A stretch of 13,122 bases of DNA, from positions 1-13,122 of the forward strand of contig VFGQ01000066.1 in NCBI GenBank assembly GCA_009391605.1. Direction: 5' to 3'. Source of the stretch: SAR202 cluster bacterium (lineage in GTDB: Bacteria; Chloroflexota; Dehalococcoidia; SAR202; GCA-002694895). This document shows positions 1 to 7,555 of this stretch, in pieces. The notes under the pieces were generated by a model. The model worked only from the letters and a program-made list of their open reading frames with translations, had not been told where the DNA came from and made no database searches. The first letter of the stretch is position 1; each line of letters starts with the position of its first letter. The translations under genes and the position numbers were made by a program.

Positions 1-372
1 AAAGAGTTGGAAATAAATCCAAAATATATAAAATATTATGAAAATTCAAAACAATACAAACTAAATCAAACAAAAATAAAATTTATTAGTACCCCAGGAC
101 ATACGCAGGGCTCAACCTGCATATTAATTGAAGATAATTTGTTTTCAGGTGATACTTTATTTCCTGGTGGCCCAGGGAGAACACAAGATTCAGAAAGTTT
201 CAAAATACTTATTGATAGCATAGAAAATAAATTGTTAAATCTTTCAGGGCATACTATAGTACACCCAGGACATGGTGATGATACAAATATTAAGAAATCA
301 TTAAATGAATTTTTAATATTTAAATCAAAAAATTTAAATATTGATAACCTTAGCGGAAACATTACTTGGTGA
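1..372 (+). CDS. Metallo-beta-lactamase-fold hydrolase, C-terminal part (5' end outside window)
   Basis: The frame is open to the first base of the window, so the start lies upstream and only about 123 C-terminal residues are visible. They carry the second half of an MBL/glyoxalase II-like fold. A TPGHT motif has its metal-ligand His codon at 100-102. SGDTLF follows, with the bridging Asp at 151-153, then GGPGRT, and a late PGHG with the last metal His at 271-273. The HxHxDH motif that would complete the di-metal site should lie upstream and cannot be checked. Small stand-alone proteins of this kind hydrolyse thioesters such as S-lactoylglutathione, but the substrate cannot be told from this part. 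The TTG at 7 is an internal Leu codon, not a likely start. The stop is 10 bp before trpA, so the two are probably co-transcribed. Confidence 0.85.
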   Translation, partial: KELEINPKYIKYYENSKQYKLNQTKIKFISTPGHTQGSTCILIEDNLFSGDTLFPGGPGRTQDSESFKILIDSIENKLLNLSGHTIVHPGHGDDTNIKKSLNEFLIFKSKNLNIDNLSGNITW

Positions 373-382
373 TAGAACAAAA

Positions 383-1195
383 ATGAATACGAACAGATTA
401 GATCACATTAATAATTATAAAAAATCAATCCTAACTTTATATTTAACTTCAGGATATCCGGATTTTAATTCTTCTATCGAAATAGCTCAAATATTAATTA
501 ATTCAAATATTGATATTTTAGAAATAGGTATTCCATTCAGTGATCCCATTGCTGATGGCCCTACGATTCAAAACACTTCATTTAAAGCGATTGAATCAAA
601 AAATAAAAATAATACAAAACCTATTATTGATTCAACATTTGAAATAGTAAAAACTCTTAGAAAAACAGATATGAAAAAACCTATTCTCGTTATGAGTTAC
701 TTAAATCCAATATATCAATTTGGAATTACAAAATTCTCAGAAAATGCAATGAAAGCTGGAGTTGATGGGATTGTAATACCTGATCTACCATTCGAGCAAT
801 CAAAAAAAATAAATCAAATATTAAATAATAATAATGTATACCTCATAAATATGCTTACTCCTGCAACTTCAAAAGCAAAAATAAAAGAAGTTACTCAAAA
901 TTCCAAAGGATTTATATATTATGTTAGCTCTACCGGTGTCACAGGTTCGAGAGATAAATTATCGTCAAAAAATCTTGAAATTATTGATATAATTAAACAA
1001 ACTTCATCAATACCAGTATTAGTAGGTTTTGGTGTTTCAACAAATGAACATATAAAAATTATAGACAAATATGCAGATGGAGCTATTATAGCGAGTGCTC
1101 TTATTAATAAATTATCTCCAATAATAGAAAATAAAAACAAAAATGATGACATCAAAGCAATCATTAATAATTTTATAAATAATCTTAGAAAATAA
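383..1195 (+). CDS. trpA: Tryptophan synthase alpha chain
   Basis: TrpA splits indole-3-glycerol phosphate into indole and glyceraldehyde 3-phosphate; indole is then channelled to TrpB, which joins it to serine. The 270-residue product is a single TIM barrel of usual family length. LTLYLTSGYP (17-26) is the first strand. LEIGIPFSDPIADGPTIQ (46-63) carries the two catalytic acids, Glu47 and Asp58, matching Glu49 and Asp60 of the Salmonella enzyme. The VDGIVIPDLP strand, YYVSSTGVTG and LVGFGVS phosphate-binding regions follow in the usual order. ATG 383 was chosen over an in-frame TTG at 341 because the extra 14 residues resemble nothing in the family and would overlap the preceding gene by 32 bp. 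No Shine-Dalgarno sequence is visible. trpB is not in the window and may lie upstream. aroH starts 14 bp after the stop. Confidence 0.95.
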   Translation: MNTNRLDHINNYKKSILTLYLTSGYPDFNSSIEIAQILINSNIDILEIGIPFSDPIADGPTIQNTSFKAIESKNKNNTKPIIDSTFEIVKTLRKTDMKKPILVMSYLNPIYQFGITKFSENAMKAGVDGIVIPDLPFEQSKKINQILNNNNVYLINMLTPATSKAKIKEVTQNSKGFIYYVSSTGVTGSRDKLSSKNLEIIDIIKQTSSIPVLVGFGVSTNEHIKIIDKYADGAIIASALINKLSPIIENKNKNDDIKAIINNFINNLRK

Positions 1196-1209
1196 ATAAA
1201 ACAAAATAT

Positions 1210-1599
1210 ATGCTAAGTAAATTATTATCTTTATTTAAAACTACAAATATTGTATCTGTTCGAGGTGCTACTACTGTAAATAAGGATACAAAAGAAGAAA
1301 TAGAAATAAAAACAAACAAATTATTACAAGATATATTTTCTTCAAATAATATTAAAAAAAATGATATCTTATTTATTATATTTTCTTCTACAGAAGATCT
1401 TAAATCCTATTACCCTGCTAGTGCAGCAAGAATAAATCTTAGATTAAATAATGAATCTTTATTCAGTACAATTGAACCTAAAGTAAAAAACAGTTTAAAA
1501 CTATGCATTAGAGTATTGATAGTTTTTAAAAGTAAAATACCTCAAAAAGATTTAAAATTTATCTACCTTGAGAATGCAAAAAATTTACGCATTCAATAA
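1210..1599 (+). CDS. aroH: Chorismate mutase, AroH class (monofunctional)
   Basis: It rearranges chorismate to prephenate, the entry to phenylalanine and tyrosine. The 129-residue product matches the trimeric Bacillus subtilis AroH fold, not the all-helical AroQ type. All four active-site residues of the B. subtilis enzyme (Arg7, Glu78, Arg90, Tyr108) appear at a constant offset of 11, as Arg18 in VRGATTV, Glu89, Arg101 in LCIRV and Tyr119 in IYLE. The offset reflects a short N-terminal extension rich in Leu, Lys and Ser. The first conserved Arg is thus well inside the protein, and a later start is not available without losing the beta strand. Placed 14 bp after trpA, it puts the Trp and Phe/Tyr branches in one probable transcript. 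No Shine-Dalgarno sequence is seen. This gene is unrelated to the E. coli DAHP synthase also called aroH. Confidence 0.93.
   Translation: MLSKLLSLFKTTNIVSVRGATTVNKDTKEEIEIKTNKLLQDIFSSNNIKKNDILFIIFSSTEDLKSYYPASAARINLRLNNESLFSTIEPKVKNSLKLCIRVLIVFKSKIPQKDLKFIYLENAKNLRIQ
1572..1594 (+). other. Inverted repeat at the 3' end of aroH
   Basis: GAATGC (1572-1577) and GCATTC (1589-1594) form a perfect 6-bp stem around an 11-nt A/T-rich loop, inside the last codons of aroH. The stem is short and is followed by AATAATTTC, not a T tract, so it does not qualify as an intrinsic terminator. It may only mark weak RNA structure before the 133-bp gap to aroF. Confidence 0.25.
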
Positions 1600-1649
1600 T
1601 TTCATCCAAACTTTAAACTAAAACTCTATAATTAGATATTTAAATTTTG

Positions 1650-1658
1650 TGATACAAT
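1650..1658 (+). promoter_or_regulatory. Candidate extended -10 promoter for aroF
   Basis: TG at 1650-1651, one base, then TACAAT at 1653-1658 fits an extended -10 element, with five of six bases matching TATAAT. The -35 position has no good match, which extended -10 promoters tolerate. Transcription would start near 1665, leaving a leader of roughly 65 nt that contains the palindrome at 1691-1704. In AT-rich DNA such matches arise easily, so support is moderate at best. Confidence 0.35.
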
Positions 1659-1690
1659 ATCTCCCTGTTCAAAATACGAAAGAGTATTAA

Positions 1691-1704
1691 TGAATAATTA
1701 TTCA
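1691..1704. promoter_or_regulatory. Palindrome resembling an ARG box, upstream of aroF
   Basis: TGAATAATTATTCA is a perfect 14-bp palindrome, and symmetry extends over 1686-1709 with one mismatched pair. With its flanks (1689-1706) it fits the E. coli ARG-box consensus WNTGAATWWWWATTCANW at every position. It lies 28 bp upstream of the aroF start and downstream of the candidate -10, where a bound repressor could block transcription. ArgR sites usually occur as tandem pairs, and I see no second copy next to it. No regulator gene in the window points to it. Treat it as a candidate operator of unknown partner. Confidence 0.4.
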
Positions 1705-1732
1705 ATAATTTAATTACATTACTAATCATAAA

Positions 1733-2788
1733 ATGACTAATTCTTATAATAAAAATATACACAATGTTAACCTAGAGTACATAAAACCCCTGTATTCACC
1801 AGAAAAATTTATTGATATGGTTCCAGTAAAACCAGAACAAATTCATACAGTGTATAAATCACGAAACGAAATTCAAAATATTATTGATGGCAAATCTGAA
1901 AAATTACTATTGATTGTAGGACCTTGTTCAATACATGATGTTCAAGCTTGCTTAGAATATGCAAATAACTTAAAAAACATTTCTGAAAAAGTAAAAGATA
2001 AAATTCTTATAGTAATGAGAGTTTATTTTGAAAAACCCAGAACTACGACTGGTTGGAAAGGATTCATTAACGACCCTAATCTTAATGATACTTTTGATGT
2101 TCATGATGGTTTAAGGAAAGCCAGAGGGTTTCTTAATCAAGTATTACACATAGGGCTTCCTGCAGGTACAGAATTTCTTGATCCATTTATTCCTCAGTAT
2201 TATGCTGACCTTATTTCATGGGGAGCAATAGGAGCCAGAACAGTAGAAAGTCAAACACACAGGCAATTATCAAGCGGTCTAAGTATGCCTATCGGATTTA
2301 AAAATGGTACTGGTGGTACAGTGCAAATAGCTCTCGACGCTATTGTTACCGCTCAAAATCCACACGTATTTTTAGGTATAGATGAAAAAGGGCAGGCATC
2401 TGTAGTACAAACAAAAGGAAATGCTTATGGGCACTTAATTCTTAGAGGTGGTAAAAATGGTACTAACTATGATGAAAAATCTGTAAAAAGTGCTGTTGAA
2501 TTATTAAATAAAAATAACTTAAATTCACAACTTATTATTGATTGTTCTCATGGAAATTCAAATAAAGATTTTAGAAACCAGTCTAAAGTTTTTAAATCTG
2601 TTATAAATCAAAAAATTAATGGACAAAAATCTATTTTTGGCATAATGTTAGAAAGCCATCTGAATGAAGGGAATCAAAACCTTAAATCTGACACAAATAA
2701 TCTTAAATATGGTGTTTCAATTACAGATGAATGTATTGGATGGGATGAAACTTCGGAATTAATTCAATGGGCATACAATAAATTATAA
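1733..2788 (+). CDS. aroF: 3-deoxy-7-phosphoheptulonate (DAHP) synthase, class I, AroF-like
   Basis: It condenses phosphoenolpyruvate with erythrose 4-phosphate, the first committed step of the shikimate pathway that feeds the chorismate used by AroH. The 351 residues match the class I AroG/AroF/AroH family in length. Metal ligands are Cys65 in GPCSIHD, His273 in CSHGNSNKD, Glu307 in LESHLNEGNQ and Asp332 in SITDECIGW. Phosphate and PEP contacts are Lys101 in KPRTTTGWKG, Arg169 in IGARTVESQTHR and Lys190 in GFKNGT. GLSMPIGFKNG, DCSHGNSNKD and LKYGVSITD are closer to the Tyr-sensitive E. coli AroF than to AroG, which hints at, but does not prove, Tyr inhibition. One oddity is FKNGTGG, where E. 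coli AroF, AroG and AroH have FKNGTDG. The gene stands 133 bp after aroH behind its own candidate promoter and operator. No Shine-Dalgarno sequence precedes it. Confidence 0.95.
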   Translation: MTNSYNKNIHNVNLEYIKPLYSPEKFIDMVPVKPEQIHTVYKSRNEIQNIIDGKSEKLLLIVGPCSIHDVQACLEYANNLKNISEKVKDKILIVMRVYFEKPRTTTGWKGFINDPNLNDTFDVHDGLRKARGFLNQVLHIGLPAGTEFLDPFIPQYYADLISWGAIGARTVESQTHRQLSSGLSMPIGFKNGTGGTVQIALDAIVTAQNPHVFLGIDEKGQASVVQTKGNAYGHLILRGGKNGTNYDEKSVKSAVELLNKNNLNSQLIIDCSHGNSNKDFRNQSKVFKSVINQKINGQKSIFGIMLESHLNEGNQNLKSDTNNLKYGVSITDECIGWDETSELIQWAYNKL

Positions 2789-2834
2789 TTAAAGATATAA
2801 TTATGTTTGTTAAAAAAATTCCAAAATTTCAAAT

Positions 2835-3785
2835 ATGCCAGTAATCCATAATATTACTCAATTATCAGAATTATCCAGGATAATTAAAAGTAAATCAGGA
2901 TATAGCATGACTATAGGTGTATTTGACGGAATACACTTAGGTCATAAATTTCTAATTAATGAAACTATTAAAGTTGCACAAAACAAAAATTACAATTCTT
3001 GTATAATCTCATTCTCTAATTCTCCCTATCATTTTTTAACTAAAAAAAATGATTCTAATAATTATTTATCTACCAAAGATGAAAAAACTGATATATTATC
3101 AAATTATAAAATCGACGATATTTTTTTAATTGAATTTAATAATGAAATAGCGAATACAACAGCATATGATTTTTTAAATTATATAAACACTTCTTTAAAC
3201 TTAAAATTCCTTACAATTGGACCAGATTTTTCACTGGGAAAAAATAAAGAAGGTAATATCAATTATTTAAATAAAATGCAAAATATTTTTGATTATAAAT
3301 TGTATATTACTAAACCTTATCTTTCTCAAAAACAAATAGTTAGTAGTACTTTAGTTAAAAAACTTATAAATCAAAAAAATATAATCGAAGCGAATAAATG
3401 CTTAGGGTATTTTTACAATTTAACCGGCAAAGTTATAAAAGGGGAAAACAGAGGAAAAGACTTAAATATGCCTACAGCTAATTTATTAATAAATCAAAAA
3501 AAATTTATTCCCCCAGAAGGTATTTATGCATGTAAAGTAAAATATAAAAATAAGAAATATATAGGCGCATTAAGCATTGGCAAGAATCCTACATTTGGAA
3601 ATAACAATCCTATAAGTATCGAAGTACATATCGTAGATTTCTCTAAATCCTTATACAATGAAACTCTAACAATAGAAATTCATAAATATATTAGAGATCA
3701 AATAACTTATTCAGATATTATAAAATTAAAAGAACAAATGCAAAAAGATTTAATTAATATAAAAAAAATTTTTAACAATGAATGA
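2835..3785 (+). CDS. ribF: Bifunctional riboflavin kinase / FAD synthetase
   Basis: It phosphorylates riboflavin to FMN and adenylylates FMN to FAD in the cytoplasm. The 316-residue product has the usual two domains. The N-terminal nucleotidyltransferase (about 24-185) has GVFDGIHLGHK at 28-38, with HxGH at 34-37, then IGPDFSLGKNKEG at 128-140 and VSSTLVK at 169-175. The C-terminal flavokinase (about 190-314) has GENRGKDLNMPTANL with the PTAN motif at 213-216, GIYA at 229-232 and SIEVHIVDF with the likely catalytic Glu263. The family motif SSTxIR reads SSTLVK here, so the usual Arg is Lys175. The ATG lies 46 bp after aroF with no Shine-Dalgarno sequence, and the last 8 bp overlap tyrS, suggesting coupled translation. 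Confidence 0.94.
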   Translation: MPVIHNITQLSELSRIIKSKSGYSMTIGVFDGIHLGHKFLINETIKVAQNKNYNSCIISFSNSPYHFLTKKNDSNNYLSTKDEKTDILSNYKIDDIFLIEFNNEIANTTAYDFLNYINTSLNLKFLTIGPDFSLGKNKEGNINYLNKMQNIFDYKLYITKPYLSQKQIVSSTLVKKLINQKNIIEANKCLGYFYNLTGKVIKGENRGKDLNMPTANLLINQKKFIPPEGIYACKVKYKNKKYIGALSIGKNPTFGNNNPISIEVHIVDFSKSLYNETLTIEIHKYIRDQITYSDIIKLKEQMQKDLINIKKIFNNE

Positions 3786-4968
3786 TATAGAGATAATACT
3801 TAATAGAGGTGTGGAAGAAATAATTCCTAGGAATGAATTTATTTCCAATCTCAAAAAAAATGACAATCTAAGATTGAAAATGGGATTTGATCCCAGTGCA
3901 CCAGATATTCACCTTGGACATGCAGTAGGATTAAGAAAATTAAGACAACTTCAAGATTTAGGGCATACAGTTGTATTAATTGTCGCTGATTGGACTGCTC
4001 AAATTGGAGATCCCAGTGGGAGATCAGAAACAAGGCCAATGCTGACATATGATGAAGTAAAATATAATGCAGAAACATATTTAAAACAATTCTTCAAAAT
4101 TGTAAAAAAATCAAAAACAGAAATAAGATGGCAATCAGAATGGTATGGTAAGTTCAAATTAGAAAATATTATTTCATTAGCAAGTAAATTTACTATTGCC
4201 CAATTTTTAGCAAGAGAAGATTTTGCAAAAAGATATAATACAAATCAACCAATCACTATCACTGAGTTACTTTATCCACTTTTACAAGCATATGATTCTG
4301 TAGTAATAAATTCAAATGTAGAATTTGGAGGTACAGATCAAAAATTTAATTTACTAGTTGGACGCGATCTGCAGCAAAAAGAAGGACAATCACCTCAACA
4401 ATGTTTTCTTGTTCCATTAATTCCGGGTACTGACGGAAAAATGAAAATGAGTAAAAGCTTAAACAATTATATAGGCATAACAGAACATCCAAATGAAATA
4501 TACGGAAAAATCATGTCTATACCAGATCATCTAATTGAATTATATATGAGATGTTTAACTGATATAGAAGATAAGATAATTCAGGAATTAAAAAACGGAT
4601 TAAATTCTAATGATATTAATCCTATGAATTACAAAAAATTACTTGCCTATGAAATTGTAAAACAATTTCATACTAAAAATGATGCTGATTTATCTGAAAA
4701 AAATTTTAAAGAATCTGTACAAGAAAAAAATGTAAAATTTGAAAAAATACAATTTCAAATCAATAAATTAAACTCAAAAGAAAAACTAAGTAAAATGCTA
4801 TTTAATAAAAATATAATTGCAAGTACATCAGAATTTAAAAGATTGATAAAGCAAAATGGTGTAAAATTAAACGGAAAAATCCTTTCTGAAGACATAAGTA
4901 TATCCGAGATTAAAAATGGATATCAAATTAGCCTTGGAAAAAGAAAAAATATCGAAATTAATTTTTAA
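3778..4968 (+). CDS. tyrS: Tyrosyl-tRNA synthetase
   Basis: This class I synthetase charges tRNA-Tyr. At 396 residues it matches the longer-insert bacterial TyrRS branch. GFDPSAPDIHLGHAV carries the HIGH-type motif HLGH at 45-48. IGDPSGRSETRP follows at 77-87, then the tyrosine-pocket stretch YPLLQAYDS (166-174) and GGTDQKFN (184-191). KMSKS is at 223-227, a helical anticodon region comes next, and an S4-like RNA-binding domain runs from about 334 to the end. The start codon lies inside the ribF end (ATGAATGA, 8-bp overlap), so it is probably translated by coupling, since no separate ribosome-binding site is visible. The aminotransferase starts 6 bp after its stop. No T-box leader could fit upstream, so tRNA-sensing control of that kind is excluded here. 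Confidence 0.96.
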   Translation: MNDIEIILNRGVEEIIPRNEFISNLKKNDNLRLKMGFDPSAPDIHLGHAVGLRKLRQLQDLGHTVVLIVADWTAQIGDPSGRSETRPMLTYDEVKYNAETYLKQFFKIVKKSKTEIRWQSEWYGKFKLENIISLASKFTIAQFLAREDFAKRYNTNQPITITELLYPLLQAYDSVVINSNVEFGGTDQKFNLLVGRDLQQKEGQSPQQCFLVPLIPGTDGKMKMSKSLNNYIGITEHPNEIYGKIMSIPDHLIELYMRCLTDIEDKIIQELKNGLNSNDINPMNYKKLLAYEIVKQFHTKNDADLSEKNFKESVQEKNVKFEKIQFQINKLNSKEKLSKMLFNKNIIASTSEFKRLIKQNGVKLNGKILSEDISISEIKNGYQISLGKRKNIEINF

Positions 4969-4974
4969 CTTACA

Positions 4975-6090
4975 ATGCAAAAATATTTATCAGATTCAAA
5001 CGAAATAAATCTAAGATTACCTGGGCCAGTACCTGTGCCAAAAGAAATACTAGACGAACAATCAAAGCCTTTAATAAATCATAGGGGTAATGATTACAAA
5101 TTACTTCTAGAGGAATGTACTAAAAATTTAAAAAAAATATTTGACACAAATAATGATCTATATATCTTCACCTGTTCCGGGACAGGCGTCATGGAAGCAT
5201 CTATATCAAATTTTTTATCTAAAAATGATGAAATAATTGTTGCTTCAGTAGGTTGGTTTGGTGACAGATTTTCAGAAATAGCGAATTCTTATAATATTAA
5301 AGTTGATAATATTAATTTTGAATTAGGTGAAATAATTAATATTAATATTCTTGAGGAATTTATTAAATCTAATCCAAATGCAAAAGCACTATACGTAACT
5401 CATAATGAAACTTCTACTGGAGTTCAAAACGACCTGAAATCTATTTCAATTTTAGCTAAAAAATATTCGTTGTTATATGTTGTAGACGGTATTAGCAGTG
5501 TTGCTTCTGTACCTTGCAATACAGATGAATTAGAGATTGATGTTTTAATTTCAGCATCTCAAAAAGGATGGGTTGCACCTCCGGGTCTCGCATTTATGTC
5601 TATCAGCGAAAAAGCATGGCAATTTCACCAAAATTCTTCTTGCCCAAAATATTACTTTGATATATCTCAATATAAAAAATACCTAGAAAAAGGACAACCA
5701 CCATTTACTCCTGCAATTGGAATAATGTATGCACTTAACAAATCATTAAAATTACTTCTAGATGAAACTATGGAAAAAGTTTATGAAAGGCATATAGATG
5801 CTGCTAATAAAATTAGAAGCAAATTGCAAGAAATTGGTTTTGAATTATTTCCTAAAAGCGAATTTTATGCATCCAATACTTTGACTGCAGTCAAAGTACC
5901 TGAAAATATCAACTGCTCTGAATTTTTAAATATACTAGAAAATGAACACCAGGTAATTATTTCCACAGGCCAAGGAAATCTAAGTGGAAAAATACTTAGA
6001 ATCGGACATCTAGGAATTGTTTCAGATAAAGAAATAAACTGGCTAATTAATTCAATATTAGAAACTATGGAATCATTAAATAATGGATAA
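4975..6090 (+). CDS. Class V aminotransferase, alanine/serine-glyoxylate type
   Basis: It is a PLP enzyme of the AGXT/serine-glyoxylate/PucG family, which moves an amino group from alanine, serine or a related donor to glyoxylate, giving glycine. The 371-residue length is typical. LRLPGPVPVP at 13-22 is the family N-terminal signature. TCSGTGVMEA (66-75) holds the cofactor phosphate, and Asp171 in VVDGISS pairs with the PLP ring nitrogen. Lys197 in SASQKGWVAPPG is the Schiff-base lysine. STGQGNLSGKILRIGH (330-345) contains the C-terminal Arg342 that binds the substrate carboxylate. The start is 6 bp after tyrS, and its end overlaps gcvT by 8 bp (ATGGATAA). Overlap with the glycine cleavage genes supports glyoxylate-to-glycine conversion as its job. 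Family members using phosphonates, ureidoglycine or aspartate cannot be excluded from sequence alone. Confidence 0.9.
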   Translation: MQKYLSDSNEINLRLPGPVPVPKEILDEQSKPLINHRGNDYKLLLEECTKNLKKIFDTNNDLYIFTCSGTGVMEASISNFLSKNDEIIVASVGWFGDRFSEIANSYNIKVDNINFELGEIININILEEFIKSNPNAKALYVTHNETSTGVQNDLKSISILAKKYSLLYVVDGISSVASVPCNTDELEIDVLISASQKGWVAPPGLAFMSISEKAWQFHQNSSCPKYYFDISQYKKYLEKGQPPFTPAIGIMYALNKSLKLLLDETMEKVYERHIDAANKIRSKLQEIGFELFPKSEFYASNTLTAVKVPENINCSEFLNILENEHQVIISTGQGNLSGKILRIGHLGIVSDKEINWLINSILETMESLNNG

Positions 6091-7165
6091 TTTATTAAAA
6101 ACCTCTTTACATCAAGCACATGTTGACTCAAATGCAAAGTTGGTGCCTTTTGCCGGATGGGAAATGCCAATACAATACTCTTCTATACTCTCTGAATGTA
6201 AAGCAGTGAGAAATCAATCTGGAATATTTGATGTCTCACATATGGGAAGATTTTACATATCAGGAAACGATGCATCTTTAGGGTTAGACAAAATATTGAG
6301 TGTAAATCCTTTTATGATTGAAGAAGGGCAAGGGAAATACAACGTAATATGTAATCAAAATGGTGGAATCATAGATGATGCTATAGTTTATAAAATTAAT
6401 AATAAAAAATTCCTACTAATTCCGAATGCTTCAAATGCAGACAAAATATATGAATGGGTCTCTGGAAATACTAAAAATTTAGATTTTAATATTGATGTTG
6501 TAACAAATAAAACAGCCATGATAGCATTACAAGGCCCAGCATCAAGAGCAATTTTAAATAACATATTTCCTGATTTACCTAAAATTAGAAGATTTAGATT
6601 TATTGAAACAAAATACAATGACAAGAATGTTACTATTGCCCGAACAGGTTATACCGGAGAAAATGGGTTTGAAATAATTTTAGATAACGATATTTCTCAA
6701 AACTTTTGGAAAATATTAGTTAAAAATGGAGCAACTGAATGTGGCCTAGGAGCAAGAGATGTATTAAGGCTAGAAGCTGCTTTAGCACTACATGGCAATG
6801 AAATCACAGAAATAATAAACCCTTTTGAAGCTCAATTATCTAGATTTGTAGAATTAGATCGAGAAAATTATATGATAAACAACACATTAAATAATATTAA
6901 ATCCCAAGAATTATCAAAAAAATTAATAGGTTTTGAAATACAAGGTAGAAACATTGCAAGATCTCACAATATAATTAAAGACAATAATAATATCATTGGA
7001 GAAGTAACAAGTGGGACTTACTCTCCAACATTAAATAAAAGTATAGGATTAGGATATATATCAAACAAATCTTTAGATATCAATTCCGAAATAACGATTG
7101 AAATCCGTTCAAAAAATATACCCGCAAAAATTACAAAAATACCATTCTATAAAAGGAGCAAGTAA
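6083..7165 (+). CDS. gcvT: Glycine cleavage system T protein (aminomethyltransferase)
   Basis: It takes the aminomethyl group from the lipoyl arm of GcvH, releases ammonia and forms 5,10-methylene-tetrahydrofolate. The 360 residues match the family. N-terminal LVPFAGWEMPIQY (20-32) and GIFDVSHMGR (47-56) are classic. GQGKYNVICNQNGGIIDD (82-99) holds the conserved Asp pair next to the folate site, ARTGYTGENGFEI (186-198) follows, and GLGARDVLRLEAALALHGNEI (221-241) is the second folate-binding signature. EVTSGTYSPTLNKSIGLGYI (307-326) starts the C-terminal barrel domain. The start overlaps the aminotransferase stop by 8 bp. The stop TAA is followed immediately by the gcvH ATG, so gcvT and gcvH have no spacer and probably yield coupled products. 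Confidence 0.96.
   Translation: MDNLLKTSLHQAHVDSNAKLVPFAGWEMPIQYSSILSECKAVRNQSGIFDVSHMGRFYISGNDASLGLDKILSVNPFMIEEGQGKYNVICNQNGGIIDDAIVYKINNKKFLLIPNASNADKIYEWVSGNTKNLDFNIDVVTNKTAMIALQGPASRAILNNIFPDLPKIRRFRFIETKYNDKNVTIARTGYTGENGFEIILDNDISQNFWKILVKNGATECGLGARDVLRLEAALALHGNEITEIINPFEAQLSRFVELDRENYMINNTLNNIKSQELSKKLIGFEIQGRNIARSHNIIKDNNNIIGEVTSGTYSPTLNKSIGLGYISNKSLDINSEITIEIRSKNIPAKITKIPFYKRSK
7151..7158 (+). promoter_or_regulatory. Strong Shine-Dalgarno sequence for gcvH
   Basis: AAAAGGAG lies 7 nt before the gcvH ATG, inside the last codons of gcvT. It is the only clear, well-spaced ribosome-binding site in the window; other starts have none or only short G-containing stretches. It fixes the gcvH start. 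Confidence 0.75.
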
Positions 7166-7549
7166 ATGTATCCTGAAAATTTAAAATATTCTGAAGAACA
7201 CGAGTGGTTACTTGAAAATAATGGAGTTGCGACTATTGGAATAACATCTTTTGCTGTAGAAAGTCTTGGTGATATTGTTTTCATAGAATTACCTCAAGTA
7301 GGTGCTGAAATTACTCAGTTTTCTACATTTGGTGAAGTTGAATCAGTTAAAGCCGCATCAGAAATATACAGCCCCATAAGCGGGAAAATTATTGAAATTA
7401 ATGAAAAACTAGAAACAGAACCTGAATTGTTAAATAATTCTCCATTTGAAGATGGATGGCTCATAAAAGTAGAAATTGCAGATAATTCTGAATTTGAAAA
7501 ACTTATGAGTGCTAAAGAATATGAGACATTTGTAAATGCCGGGAGTTAA
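7166..7549 (+). CDS. gcvH: Glycine cleavage system H protein (lipoyl carrier)
   Basis: GcvH is the small shuttle of the system. Its lipoyl-lysine carries the methylamine group from the P protein to the T protein and is reoxidised by the L protein. The 127-residue product begins YPENLKYSEEHEW, the standard family start, followed by TIGITSFAVESLGDIVFIELP. The lipoylation site is Lys62 in GEVESVKAASEIYSP. NSPFEDGWLIKV near residues 90-101 is the usual C-terminal signature. It is the only gene here with a textbook Shine-Dalgarno sequence, which may raise its expression above its neighbours, as a carrier protein shared by three enzymes could require. gcvPA begins 6 bp downstream. Confidence 0.97.
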   Translation: MYPENLKYSEEHEWLLENNGVATIGITSFAVESLGDIVFIELPQVGAEITQFSTFGEVESVKAASEIYSPISGKIIEINEKLETEPELLNNSPFEDGWLIKVEIADNSEFEKLMSAKEYETFVNAGS

Positions 7550-7555
7550 AAAATT

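Noticed and set aside
341..382. TTG-initiated N-terminal extension of trpA
   Set aside because: It adds 14 residues unlike TrpA and overlaps the upstream gene by 32 bp; ATG 383 gives a standard N terminus.
1647..1652. TTGTGA, a half Rex box before aroF
   Set aside because: No matching TCACAA half follows at the right distance.
1690..1713. Seven-codon ORF (ATG to TAA) in the aroF leader, as a possible attenuator peptide
   Set aside because: It has one Tyr and no Phe or Trp run, no ribosome-binding site, and no alternative hairpin pair; it coincides with the palindrome by chance.
5865..6170. Antisense reading frame over the aminotransferase-gcvT junction (and similar antisense frames elsewhere)
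   Set aside because: It lies wholly opposite well-supported genes, and its sequence resembles no family; it is a shadow of the real coding frames.
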